A stretch of DNA of 40,344 nt from an uncultured Verrucomicrobia subdivision 3 bacterium. GTDB taxonomy: Bacteria > Verrucomicrobiota > Verrucomicrobiia > Limisphaerales > UBA11358. The stretch covers positions 1-40,344 of the forward strand of contig CAIQKM010000120.1 in NCBI GenBank assembly GCA_903872345.1, given 5' to 3'. Below the pieces are notes generated by a model, which had not been told where the DNA came from, made no database searches, and saw only the letters and a program-made list of their open reading frames with translations. This document shows positions 8,745 to 17,211 of this stretch, piece by piece. Every line of letters starts with the position of its first letter. Positions within the stretch are counted from its first letter, which is position 1. The translations under genes were made by a program, and so were the position numbers.

Positions 8745-8783
8745 AAAAGGCGGGGAACGGACAACCGTTTCCCGCCTTTTTTT
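8745..8783 (+). terminator. Strong intrinsic terminator
   Basis: Stem AAAAGGCGGGGAACGG (8745-8760), loop ACAA, and arm CCGTTTCCCGCCTTTT run into a seven-T tract. It sits 30 bp after the stop of the anchored protein gene. Because the A-run precedes the stem it could work in both directions. A near-identical hairpin occurs at 13057-13091. Confidence 0.92.
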
Positions 8784-8800
8784 GCGAATGACTCGACAAG

Positions 8801-8982
8801 GGCGCAACCTGACAATTGCCTCTGAAATGTAGCGGCGGGCATCCCTGCCGCCCGGGGAGAAGCGTAAAATTGCCCGGCCCTGGCGCATAACCGACCGCTG
8901 GTGCACGCGAAGCCACTCCCGCCGGGCTGGAAGCACCGGCTCTACGGCCGGCAAGATGCCCGCCGCTACGGGGGCGGTGGCG
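8801..8982. repeat. Dispersed repeat, full copy 2 (~180 bp)
   Basis: This is a second full copy of the element at 1231-1412, in the same orientation, with similar boundaries and only scattered substitutions (for example GGAAGCACCGGCTCTACGGC here against GGAAGCGCCGGCTCTACGGC there). It lies between a terminator and the rhamnosidase gene. The remaining 98 bp to that gene must hold its promoter, but no confident -35/-10 pair is seen. Confidence 0.85.
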
Positions 8983-9080
8983 GGATGTACCCGCAGGGGA
9001 AACTACTCGGGCAGGTAGCTTGAGATTATTTCGCAATTAAATAGAATTGAACGACTCAACCACCATTTCATTTACCTGCC

Positions 9081-12000
9081 ATGAACCTGTCACGGATAAC
9101 CTCGTTCGCCCTCGCCTTTCTTCTGCTGGCATCGCTGATCGGGCTGCACGCCGCCGAGGTGGGCGGCTTGCGCTGCGAAGACCGTATCAATCCGCTCGGC
9201 ATTGACGAGCCGCAGCCGCTGCTGACCTGGGCGATGACCTCCACGCAGCGCGGTGACCGGCAGACGGCGTATCAGGTTTTGGTGGCGAGTTCATTGGACC
9301 GGTTAAACAAAGACAAGGGCGATCTCTGGGACAGCGGCAAGGTGTCGTCCGATGAGAGCATTCAAATCAAATACGCGGGGAAACGGCTGGCGTCGCGGAC
9401 GCAATGTTACTGGAAGGTGCGTCTCTGGGATCGTGACGGAAAACCATCCGCTTGGAGCGAGCCGGCTAGCTGGACGATGGGCTTGCTTCAAACCGAAGAC
9501 TGGCAGGCGAATTGGATTACCGTTTCGAAATGGTTCATGCCGCCGGAGGTCCGTCCTCCGGGATTCACCGTTGGCGGCGGCGGCTGGGCGGATGTGGATT
9601 TGGGCAAACCCTTCCCCATCGAGGCGATCAAACTTTATTTCGCGAATACCAATACGGCACCGAAGCGGTTCAAAATTCTGGGCGCGGATGACCTTTACTT
9701 TACAAACCCGCAAGTGCTCGTGGATCAGTCGGCGGCGGATTATCAACCGACCGGCACCGGGCCGCAGGTGTTTGCGGTGAAGGACGCGAAATTCCGGCGC
9801 ATCCGGCTTTGGCTGACCACGCGGGCCAAAGCCGAGGTGCGGCAGATGGAAGTAATATCCGGCGGGATGAATGTGGCGTTGATGCGGCCCACGCGCGAGT
9901 TCGGCACCGAATGGCATTCGGGCCACGCGTCGTTTCTGGTGGACGGCATGCCCTCGACGGACGCCGGCAAGGTCTGTCCGCCGGACGCGTGCCCGACCAC
10001 CGCCGCACCGTTGCTGCGCAAATCGTTTACGGTGGAAAAGCCGGTCCAGCGCGCCACGCTCTATGTGGCCGCACTCGGCATGGCGGATGTAACCGTCAAT
10101 GGCCAATCGGTCACGGACACTGTGCTGGGCCCGCCTTTTACGGATTATACGAAACGGGTGGTTTATCTGACGCACGACGTCACCGCCCTGCTGGCCGGCG
10201 GCGAGAATGTCGTGGGCACCACGTTGGGCAACGGTTTTTTCAGCACACCCGGACGGGGCTTTGGCCAACGCTTTAATGGGCTGGGCCAGCCGCGCGTGTT
10301 GCTCCAATTGGAAATGGAATTTGCGGATGGCACGCGCCAGACGATCAAATCCGACGACTCGTGGAAATGGGCGCGCAGCGAGATTGTGGACAATGACACC
10401 TATGCCGGTTACACCGAAGATCGGCGGCTGGCGAAGCCGGGTTGGGATCGTCCCGGTTATGATGACAGCGGGTGGCAGCCGGTTGCGCACGGCACTTCGC
10501 TAGGCGGCAAACTGGTATCGCCCAGCGGACCGCCGATCCGCGTGGTGGGCGAACTCAAACCCGACCGCGTGACCAACAACAGCGCGTATTTCAAAGTCTT
10601 GAGCGCCGGCTGGCCGCGCGTGCAGGTGAACGGCCACGCCGGGCAGACCATCACGGTCCTTGGACACGCGCCGGGTTATCAATCGCCCACCCTCACCTAC
10701 ACGCTGGCCACGAACGGACCGGCCGTGCTGGAACCGCGCTTCATGTACCTCTCCGGGCCGTTGTCCATTGAAGTGAAAGGATTGACGGAACCTCTGGCGG
10801 CGGATGCGGTGACGCTGCAACTCGTCCACGCCGATTTGAAAATGGCGGGGAACTTTGCGTGTTCCAATCCGTGGTTCAATCAAATCTACGCCGCGCTCTT
10901 GCAGACCCATCTCAACTACGACGGCGACCAGCCGATGGATCCCATGCGCGAGAAGCAGGGCTGGACGCAGGATATGCAGGGGATGTACGAAACGGCGGCG
11001 TATCTTACCGACGTGGCGGGAATCTATCACAAGTGGTGGCAGGACTTTGGCGACGGGCAAGATGAGTCCGGCTATGTGGGCTCGGTGCTGCCGGTGGTGG
11101 GCCGGCAGGTCTATGATTGGAACTCGCCGTGGTGGAGCGGCGTGGTGGTGCTGTTGCCGTGGCAGCAATATCAGTTCTACGGCGACCGCCGGATACTGGC
11201 CGAAGCTTATGACACGATGCGCCGTTATGTGGATTTTCTCGGCGCGCTCACCGCCAGCGGTTCGGAGCGGGGCTGGGGTGATTATACCTTTCTCAACCTG
11301 GGCAACACCAATTCCGCCGAAGCCCGGGAAGGTATCTTGAGCTGGAAAGGCGCCGGTGACTGGCAAAATCCCTTTGGGGCCAAAGATTCGGTGCCCGCGC
11401 CGCTGCTGGATATGCCGGCGTGGTATCATTATGCCAGCATTGTCAGCGAAACGGCGACGTTGCTCGGCAAAAAGGCCGATGCCAAAAAATATGCGACCGT
11501 GGCCAACAGCGTGAAGGATCGTTTCAACGCAAAATATCTCAATCCCACCAACGGGCTATACGGAACCCAGACGAACAACCAGACGGCGCAGGTGTTGCCG
11601 CTGGCACTGGACGTGGTGCCCGCCGGCCAACGGGAATTGACGTATCAGCAATTTGTGTCGGCGATTCATGCACGAAAAGATCATTTGGGCACCGGTTTTG
11701 TCGGGCTGCCCTTTTTGCTGGAGACCTTGGCCGAACACCGCGAAACGGCGCTGGCCAATAAAATGGTAAACCAGCAGGATTATCCGAGCTGGAAAACACT
11801 CATCCACGATGGCGTGCTTGCCGAAGGCTGGAATGGCGGCGGCGCGCAGATGCCGTCCTGCGGGGGCGCGATTGGTTTGTGGCTGTATCAGTCCGTGCTG
11901 GGCATCCGTCCCGACCCGGCGGGTCCCGGTTTCAAAAAATTCATGCTCGCGCCCCAGCCCGACCCGGCCACGGGTCTGACTTCGGCGCACGGCAGCTACA

Positions 12001-12245
12001 ATTCCGTTCGCGGACTCATCGTGAGTGATTGGACCTGTGAAAACGGAACCTTTGCGCTGCACGCAGTCATTCCCGCAAATACCACCGCGACGGTGTATGT
12101 GCCGGCCAAGGACGCCGCCAGCGTAACGGAGTCGGGCCAGCCGACGGCGAAGGCAGATGGCGTGACGTTCTTGCGCATGGAAAACAATGTGGCGGTCTAT
12201 GAAGTGCTGGCGGGAGAGTATCGGTTTCAGTCGCAGTATCCGTGA
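9081..12245 (+). CDS. Secreted alpha-L-rhamnosidase, GH78 family
   Basis: This glycoside hydrolase releases terminal alpha-L-rhamnose from plant or microbial polysaccharides and glycosides by an inverting mechanism. The 1054-residue protein begins with a signal peptide (MNLSRITSFALAFLLLASLI, cut near LHAAE). A fibronectin-like N-domain (DEPQPLLTWAM, TAYQVLVASS, WKVRLWDRDG) and beta-sandwich domains with an insert (GGWADVDLGKPFPIEAIKLY, discoidin-like) follow. The (alpha/alpha)6 catalytic domain carries the acidic motif PMDPMREKQGWTQDM, with Asp620, Glu624 and Asp631 in the spacing seen in GH78. The probable general base is Glu915 in LAEGWNGGG. The C-terminal beta domain includes ATVYVPAKDAASVTESG. 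It stands alone; no transporter or other CAZyme is adjacent. The start is set by the signal peptide. Confidence 0.93.
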   Translation: MNLSRITSFALAFLLLASLIGLHAAEVGGLRCEDRINPLGIDEPQPLLTWAMTSTQRGDRQTAYQVLVASSLDRLNKDKGDLWDSGKVSSDESIQIKYAGKRLASRTQCYWKVRLWDRDGKPSAWSEPASWTMGLLQTEDWQANWITVSKWFMPPEVRPPGFTVGGGGWADVDLGKPFPIEAIKLYFANTNTAPKRFKILGADDLYFTNPQVLVDQSAADYQPTGTGPQVFAVKDAKFRRIRLWLTTRAKAEVRQMEVISGGMNVALMRPTREFGTEWHSGHASFLVDGMPSTDAGKVCPPDACPTTAAPLLRKSFTVEKPVQRATLYVAALGMADVTVNGQSVTDTVLGPPFTDYTKRVVYLTHDVTALLAGGENVVGTTLGNGFFSTPGRGFGQRFNGLGQPRVLLQLEMEFADGTRQTIKSDDSWKWARSEIVDNDTYAGYTEDRRLAKPGWDRPGYDDSGWQPVAHGTSLGGKLVSPSGPPIRVVGELKPDRVTNNSAYFKVLSAGWPRVQVNGHAGQTITVLGHAPGYQSPTLTYTLATNGPAVLEPRFMYLSGPLSIEVKGLTEPLAADAVTLQLVHADLKMAGNFACSNPWFNQIYAALLQTHLNYDGDQPMDPMREKQGWTQDMQGMYETAAYLTDVAGIYHKWWQDFGDGQDESGYVGSVLPVVGRQVYDWNSPWWSGVVVLLPWQQYQFYGDRRILAEAYDTMRRYVDFLGALTASGSERGWGDYTFLNLGNTNSAEAREGILSWKGAGDWQNPFGAKDSVPAPLLDMPAWYHYASIVSETATLLGKKADAKKYATVANSVKDRFNAKYLNPTNGLYGTQTNNQTAQVLPLALDVVPAGQRELTYQQFVSAIHARKDHLGTGFVGLPFLLETLAEHRETALANKMVNQQDYPSWKTLIHDGVLAEGWNGGGAQMPSCGGAIGLWLYQSVLGIRPDPAGPGFKKFMLAPQPDPATGLTSAHGSYNSVRGLIVSDWTCENGTFALHAVIPANTTATVYVPAKDAASVTESGQPTAKADGVTFLRMENNVAVYEVLAGEYRFQSQYP

Positions 12246-12430
12246 ACGAGCGAAGGAACACCACTTGCAGTTTGAAATCGAACTCATGGCGGCCCGGCTT
12301 GGCTCCGGAGGCGCGAAATATTTGTAGAAGTGAGTCTTAAAAATCCCAAGCTCCAGCGGAGCGGCCTATGCCGTTTCAAAGTGGAGGGAGTATTATTTGG
12401 AGTTGGATGAGTGAGGCTTTAACAAAGGTT

Positions 12431-12913
12431 TTACCAATCAGCCGATAAATACCATTGCTGGTCAATGTGCTTGTAAACGACAACGGTGTTTGGATATGCA
12501 CGTTGTCCTCGATAACCGTCCAACGTCGGGATTTGGTTGGTTGGTTTTTCATTGACCCAGTCTATACACAGGTGTTCTGTGCTACCGGCAAACCCCCACC
12601 CCCAAACCATAAAAGAAATATGGGCATTGGAGCCTCTACCCGATTGAAAAACTGACGGACTGCCAACAACCTTCAGTAAAGCTTGGTATTTTTCAATTTT
12701 ATCAGGCGGGCTGAGGGCTACTCCAGGATTGCTTAAATAGTGATCGTTTTGAAGCATGTCTCGCAGTTGCTCAAAGGTGGCGCGATTATCGTTGAATTTT
12801 TTTATCACCTCAGCTTCTTTTGGTGGTGATGGCTCAAATAAATAAACACATCCACCAAATGCCAGGATGAAAAATAAAAAAACAATTGCCAAAAGTTTTA
12901 GCACCTTTTTCAT
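12431..12913 (-). CDS. Hypothetical small envelope protein (AT-rich gene)
   Basis: This 160-residue protein has a short basic N-terminus and a hydrophobic helix (MKKVLKLLAIVFLFFILAFG) ending in GGC. It could be a lipoprotein, but Phe rather than Leu stands at position -3 from Cys22, so the lipobox is poor and a simple membrane anchor is as likely. The exported part includes FEQLRDMLQNDHYLS and an aromatic region (ISFMVWGWGFAGS) and ends HIDQQWYLSADW. I do not recognise a family. The gene is visibly more AT-rich than its neighbours, with many AAA, TTT and ATT codons, which suggests recent transfer. It reads towards the rhamnosidase gene, tail to tail; the GCTCCAGCGGAGC palindrome at 12350-12362 lies in the gap between them. 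Confidence 0.75.
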   Translation of the reverse strand: MKKVLKLLAIVFLFFILAFGGCVYLFEPSPPKEAEVIKKFNDNRATFEQLRDMLQNDHYLSNPGVALSPPDKIEKYQALLKVVGSPSVFQSGRGSNAHISFMVWGWGFAGSTEHLCIDWVNEKPTNQIPTLDGYRGQRAYPNTVVVYKHIDQQWYLSADW

Positions 12914-13056
12914 GAAGTTGACTTTGCATTATCGCAATTAAGAGTCGAGCAGAAAGCGGCAAGCGGTTTTCAAATATGACGCCAATTGCCGGCAACAATC
13001 TGACTCAGCTCGGATAAGACAAAACAGTGGTATCACGCCGTCCGGAACCCAAAGAT

Positions 13057-13091
13057 AAAAGGCGGGAAACGGATAACCGTTCCCGCCTTTT
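13057..13091 (-). terminator. Intrinsic terminator of the aminomutase gene
   Basis: AAAAGGCGGGAAACGG, loop AT, then AACCGTTCCCGCCTTTTT forms a long stem 21 bp past the stop codon of the minus-strand aminomutase gene, with a T-run on the minus strand. The sequence is nearly the same as the terminator at 8745-8783. Confidence 0.85.
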
Positions 13092-13111
13092 TCAATTCAA
13101 TCGAAAACCGT

Positions 13112-14362
13112 TCAGACGAATTCGGACGGCGAGGTTTCCGCCGGGGCCTTCACCGTGGGCGTGCCATCGAGGGCTTCGGGGTATTCGAAAATTTTGCCCT
13201 CGTAGTTGCGAACCAGCACGCGGCCGGCGTTGCGGCAGAGAACGTATTCCGGATTCACGGGCACCTTGCCGCCGCCGCCGGGGGCGTCGATGACATAGGT
13301 GGGCACGGCGTAGCCGGTGGTGTGGCCGCGCAATTTTTCCATGATCTCCAGGCCCTTGGCCACGCTGGCGCGCAGGTGGGCGGAGCCGGCGATCAAATCA
13401 CACTGGTAGATGTAATACGGCTTCACGCGGCACATGAGCAGCTTCTGAACCAGCGCCTTCATCACTTCCGCCAAATCGTTGACTTGCCGGAGCAGAACCG
13501 TCTGGTTGCCCAGCGGTACGCCGGCATCGGCCAGGCGGCCGAGGGCGTCGCGGACTTCGGTGGTCAGCTCGCGCGGATGATTGGAGTGGATGCTGATGAA
13601 CAGGGGATGAAACTGTTTCAGCATGGCGCATAATTCGGGCGTGATGCGCTGGGGCAAAAAGATGGGAATGCGCGTGCCGATGCGGAGGAATTCCACATGC
13701 GGAATGGCGCGCAGACGGCTGAGCAGGTTCTCGAGTTTTTCATCGCTCAACAGCAGCGGGTCGCCGCCGCTCAGGAGGACGTCGCGGATTTCCGGATGGG
13801 CGGCGATGTAGGCGATCTGCTTGTCGTACTCGGGATGAAAATCATAACCGCTGGCGTTGCTGACCAGCCGGGAACGGGTGCAGTAACGGCAGTAGCTGGC
13901 GCACCGGTCGGTGACCAAAAACAGCACGCGGTCGGGATAGCGATGCACCAGGCCGGGCACGGGGGAATGGGAATCCTCGCCGCAGGGATCGCTCATTTCC
14001 CAGGGGGCGGTGCGGGTTTCCTCCACGCGCGGGATCATCTGGCGGCGCACGGGGCAATTTTCATCGGCCGGGTCGATCAGATTGAAGAAATACGGGGTGA
14101 TGCCCAGCGCCAGCTTGTGGTTGGCGAGGGTGGCCCCGGCGAGTTCCTCGGGCGTGAGGGTGGGCATGAACCGTTGCAACTGCTCAACGGTGGTAATGCG
14201 ATGCTTGAGCTGCCAGCGCCAGTCATTCCAGTCGGCGTCGGAAACGTCGTGCCAGAAACCGCGACCGGCCGAACGGAATTGTTTCAACAGCTTTGGTTGG
14301 TACGCGCCGGGCGGTTCGTCGGCCGCGGATGAATTGTCAGGCTGCATTTCAGTATTTGGCAC
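13112..14362 (-). CDS. kamA: Lysine 2,3-aminomutase (radical SAM, PLP)
   Basis: This cytoplasmic enzyme converts L-lysine to L-beta-lysine using S-adenosylmethionine, a [4Fe-4S] cluster and PLP. The 416-residue length matches KamA rather than the shorter EF-P-modifying EpmB. The cluster motif TDRCASYCRYCTRSR gives Cys154, Cys158 and Cys161 (CxxxCxxC). SGGDPLLLSDEKLE and RIGTRIP are typical of the barrel. The PLP lysine is Lys366 in DAPGGGGKVP. The two substrate-binding aspartates of lysine-specific enzymes appear conserved (YQCDLIAGS and YVIDAPGG), arguing against glutamate 2,3-aminomutase. The frame opens with GTG at 14362; an ATG at 14347 is also possible. No acetyltransferase (ablB) or fermentation genes are nearby. 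Beta-lysine may feed an osmolyte or lysine degradation. Confidence 0.93.
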   Translation of the reverse strand: MPNTEMQPDNSSAADEPPGAYQPKLLKQFRSAGRGFWHDVSDADWNDWRWQLKHRITTVEQLQRFMPTLTPEELAGATLANHKLALGITPYFFNLIDPADENCPVRRQMIPRVEETRTAPWEMSDPCGEDSHSPVPGLVHRYPDRVLFLVTDRCASYCRYCTRSRLVSNASGYDFHPEYDKQIAYIAAHPEIRDVLLSGGDPLLLSDEKLENLLSRLRAIPHVEFLRIGTRIPIFLPQRITPELCAMLKQFHPLFISIHSNHPRELTTEVRDALGRLADAGVPLGNQTVLLRQVNDLAEVMKALVQKLLMCRVKPYYIYQCDLIAGSAHLRASVAKGLEIMEKLRGHTTGYAVPTYVIDAPGGGGKVPVNPEYVLCRNAGRVLVRNYEGKIFEYPEALDGTPTVKAPAETSPSEFV

Positions 14363-14592
14363 TATAAATGCGATTCAATGGCTGTCAAGCGGACCCCGGA
14401 TGGAATTCAGGGGCGAGCAGGTACGGCCAATGCCCCTGCGGCTGAATTTTATGAGCGACACCTCACCCCGACCGCCTCCCCCATTTACCAATGGCGGAGA
14501 GGGAGAAAACCCGGTCGACGAAGGGTTTGCGGGAACACCACGGCTCGGGATTGGGGGCAGTTTCAGAATACATTCAGCAGGGAAGGCCACCT

Positions 14593-16011
14593 TCATTTCT
14601 CGGTGTAATCCAGATTCAATTGGCGGGCCAGCAGGTTCCGGCGGGCGTCCAGGGCGGTCAGTTTTTTGAGGACGGCCGGCTGGTTGACGCGATGGTAGCT
14701 GACGGCGCTGGCGCGGCCCCGGCGGCCGAGCTGAAGATTACGGCGGGGTTCGCCGAGATAATCCGCCAGCACGGAGCTGTATTCCCGCGCCAGCATCACG
14801 TATGGCAGGGCAAACCGGATTTGGGCGAGTTGCAGATCCCGCAGCCGGTTTTCCAGCAGGGTGTTCCGGGCGTCGGTGGCAAAGCCGGCGATGGCGTCCT
14901 GGAGGGAAATTTCCGTGAGCACCGGCAGCGCGTTGGAGCCGGTGCGCACCTCGGCGGGAATCCGCAGGAGGGCGTCCAGTTTTTCGCGGCTGGCGGCGAG
15001 CGTCCAGCGCGGTCCCGGATCGTGCGCGGCAAAGGTCACCACGCGGAGCGCCCACCATTTTTCCACGTCCAGGGGGCGGGTGAAATCGTCATGAAAGGCC
15101 TGGAAAAAGGCGGTCTGCCAGTTCATGTACGCGGGCAGTTGCGTGATCAGGTCGCGCATTTTGGCCGGACCGTTTTTGACGGCGAGCAGCTCGCTGACAA
15201 AGAGCTGGGCGCTGGCATAATAAACGCCGCCGTCATCGCCGGCGGACTGCGTGTCGTCGGGCCAGCTTAACTGGTCAAAGGTCAGGGCGCTGTTCCGCTG
15301 GAGCACCATCCGGGGGGAGGCGAGCGAATCCACGCCATGCCATTTTTTGGTGACCCGGCTCTCGGGCGACCGGTCGAGGGTCTGAAGGGGCGAGGATGCG
15401 CGATTGGGATCCGTGCCGACCCAGGCTTGCAGGGCGGCGGACCGTTCGGGCGAGGAGAGGAGGATGTCGGCATTATCGCCGGCCAGCAACTGCTGCGCCA
15501 GACCGTCGGCCAGCCAGGACGGAACCTGCGCGGTGCCGCCATCGGCCAGGGACTGCTCATTGGCGCGCTCCACGAGAATCACGCCGGCAAGAGTCCGGGC
15601 AAAACGGGCGCGGGTGAGGAGGTCCGGCAAGTCCACGCTGAAATCCCAGACACCGCCAAAGGCCCGGGCGGAAATGGTGACGGGATCGTCCAGGGTGACG
15701 GCGGGGCGGAGCCGGAAATAGATTTTGCCGCGCCAGGGCGCCCCCCCCGGCCAGCCCAACTGACGCCAGAAAAAATCGCGGGCGCGCTCGGCGGAAACGG
15801 CCAGCAACGCGGGGTCCAGCCGGACCAGATTGGGATCGTCCTTCAGGTCGGGGAACCGGCGGAATAACGGGGAAGGACCGCCGCCGCTGACCAGGAACTG
15901 GCCGCTGGAACTGCGGGCGGAAGACTGGTCCACCGGGGCAAATCCGGCCCGGACGGTCAGACTTAAAATCAGACCGAAAAAGATTATCGCGCCATGCCGC
16001 GACCGGTTCAT
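14593..16011 (-). CDS. Secreted protein resembling an inactivated MA-clan peptidase
   Basis: The 472-residue product starts with a signal peptide (MNRSRHGAIIFFGLILSLTV, cut near RAGFA). The ATG at 16011 overlaps the TGA of the upstream zinc-ribbon gene (ATGA), so this start is preferred over longer in-frame extensions reaching 16269, which run through that gene. The central part has the layout of a gluzincin (peptidase MA-like) domain: a helix ARTLAGVILVERANEQS where HExxH would be expected, then VPSWLADGLAQQLLAGD, like the PxWLxEGLA segment carrying the third zinc ligand. Both zinc-binding elements lack the required His and Glu, so catalytic activity is unlikely. The C-terminal half is helical (ARRNLLARQLNLDYTEK). 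It is the last gene of the serA-led operon. Its role is unknown; assembly or binding in the envelope is possible. Confidence 0.8.
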   Translation of the reverse strand: MNRSRHGAIIFFGLILSLTVRAGFAPVDQSSARSSSGQFLVSGGGPSPLFRRFPDLKDDPNLVRLDPALLAVSAERARDFFWRQLGWPGGAPWRGKIYFRLRPAVTLDDPVTISARAFGGVWDFSVDLPDLLTRARFARTLAGVILVERANEQSLADGGTAQVPSWLADGLAQQLLAGDNADILLSSPERSAALQAWVGTDPNRASSPLQTLDRSPESRVTKKWHGVDSLASPRMVLQRNSALTFDQLSWPDDTQSAGDDGGVYYASAQLFVSELLAVKNGPAKMRDLITQLPAYMNWQTAFFQAFHDDFTRPLDVEKWWALRVVTFAAHDPGPRWTLAASREKLDALLRIPAEVRTGSNALPVLTEISLQDAIAGFATDARNTLLENRLRDLQLAQIRFALPYVMLAREYSSVLADYLGEPRRNLQLGRRGRASAVSYHRVNQPAVLKKLTALDARRNLLARQLNLDYTEK

Positions 16012-16352
16012 TTTTTTCCGGGTTTGGCCGCCGGAGCCGCCGGCGCGGCGGGGGCGGTCGGAGCGGCCGGTTTGGCGGGGGCCGGCGTACTGGCCGTGCT
16101 GGCCGTGCTGGCGGTGGAATCCTTTTTGGCCGACTGCTTGTAGCCTTCGCTGCGGTAGTCGGTGATGTAAAAACCGCCGCCCTTGAAAAGCAGGCCGGTG
16201 CCGGCGCTGATTTTTTTGGTGACCTTGCCCCGTCCCCACTTTTTGCGGCCGCACTGGTCTTGCGGACAAATGGTCAGTGGCGGCGCGGAAATGGAACGGA
16301 CGGTTTCAAACTCGTGACCGCACTTGTCACAAACGTATTCGTAGGTCGGCAT
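16008..16352 (-). CDS. FmdB-family zinc-ribbon protein with Ala/Pro tail
   Basis: This 114-residue protein starts with the FmdB-type zinc ribbon MPTYEYVCDKCGHEFE. Zinc ligands are Cys8 and Cys11, then Cys29 and Cys34 (ICPQDQCGRK); the second pair is wider than the usual CxxC. The body continues with the family segment GTGLLFKGGGFYITDYR. The last 40 residues are a low-complexity tail of Ala, Pro, Ser and Thr ending in basic residues (AKPGKK), which is likely disordered. FmdB proteins are called regulatory, but their molecular role is poorly defined. The gene lies 15 bp after the coiled-coil gene and overlaps the next gene by four bases, so it is co-translated with the secreted protein downstream. 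Confidence 0.9.
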   Translation of the reverse strand: MPTYEYVCDKCGHEFETVRSISAPPLTICPQDQCGRKKWGRGKVTKKISAGTGLLFKGGGFYITDYRSEGYKQSAKKDSTASTASTASTPAPAKPAAPTAPAAPAAPAAKPGKK

Positions 16353-16367
16353 GGCGAACTTCGGCGA

Positions 16368-17165
16368 TCAATGTCCGGCGGCGTTGGTGGCCGTGCCGAC
16401 CGGGGGGATCACATGCACGGAACCATCGGAGCCGACTTCGACATTCAAATTGTAATGCGGCGGGAGCTTGGCACCGGACGGCGGGGCGGTGACGGTATGC
16501 TGGATGAGCAGTTCGCCGCCTTTTTTGCCGCTGTTGTCCTGGGTGTCGCGATCCAGCTTGATGCGGTTGGTAACGAACGCCTCGGTCCGCAGTTTCTTCA
16601 ACTGGTCGCGCACGGTGGCCACATCGCTGAATTTATGTTCCAAATCCGCCTTCTGGACGAGCAACTGTTCGAGTTGCCGTTCCAGATAGGCCTTGTCCGT
16701 GCGGGTGGAGGACAACTGCTGCTGGATGTCCTTGATCTGCCCGGTGAGGGCCACGATGGTGTTGGTCAGCTCGGCGGCCTGCTGGTCGAGGGCGTTGTTC
16801 TCGGCTTCAAGGTCGGAAACATGCTTGTTGAGGCCGGAGATTTTGTCCTGCGCGGTCGCGAGCGAAGCCTTGCCGGCTTCCACCTGGCTGACGAGCTCGG
16901 CGGACTTGGCGGTGGCGACGACCAGCTTGTTGGAGAAATCATCGCTCTGCTGGCGCGTCTGCACCAGGTCGTTGGTCAGTTGCAGATTCACCTGCTTGGC
17001 GGAGTCGAGATCCGTGCTGGCGGTGAAAAGTTGATTCGACAGGCTCGAAATGCTTTGCGTATCGGCCTGATGCTGCTGATCGGCCTGATTTTTAACGACG
17101 AAGAAGGCAATCCCCAGGCCGGCGACGGCAACCGCCAGCACCGCGATGACAATTTTCATGTTCAT
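16368..17165 (-). CDS. Membrane-anchored coiled-coil protein
   Basis: The 265-residue product has one N-terminal membrane helix (IVIAVLAVAVAGLGIAFFVV). A long heptad-rich coiled coil follows from about residue 35 to 190 (SSLSNQLFTASTDLDSAKQV, LTNTIVALTGQIKDIQQQLS). A short globular tail includes LPPHYNLNVEVGSDGSVHV. No enzymatic motif is present. The anchor plus coiled coil suggests a periplasmic spacer or scaffold. It sits between the parvulin gene (46 bp upstream) and the FmdB gene (15 bp downstream) in an apparent operon. A start at the second Met (residue 3) is equally possible. No family is recognised; such proteins evolve quickly, so similarity searches may be weak. Confidence 0.8.
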   Translation of the reverse strand: MNMKIVIAVLAVAVAGLGIAFFVVKNQADQQHQADTQSISSLSNQLFTASTDLDSAKQVNLQLTNDLVQTRQQSDDFSNKLVVATAKSAELVSQVEAGKASLATAQDKISGLNKHVSDLEAENNALDQQAAELTNTIVALTGQIKDIQQQLSSTRTDKAYLERQLEQLLVQKADLEHKFSDVATVRDQLKKLRTEAFVTNRIKLDRDTQDNSGKKGGELLIQHTVTAPPSGAKLPPHYNLNVEVGSDGSVHVIPPVGTATNAAGH

Positions 17166-17211
17166 AACATTTATAAGATGGCCCTCTCCGGGTTGGTTTG
17201 CAAGCCTGCCG

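Noticed and set aside
12350..12362. GCTCCAGCGGAGC palindrome as terminator of the rhamnosidase gene
   Set aside because: Short arms, no T-tract and 105 bp past the stop; more like a dispersed intergenic palindrome.
16012..16269. 86-residue N-terminal extension of the secreted pseudo-peptidase
   Set aside because: It is the FmdB gene read in another frame; the ATG at 16011 begins a clear signal peptide and overlaps the FmdB stop.
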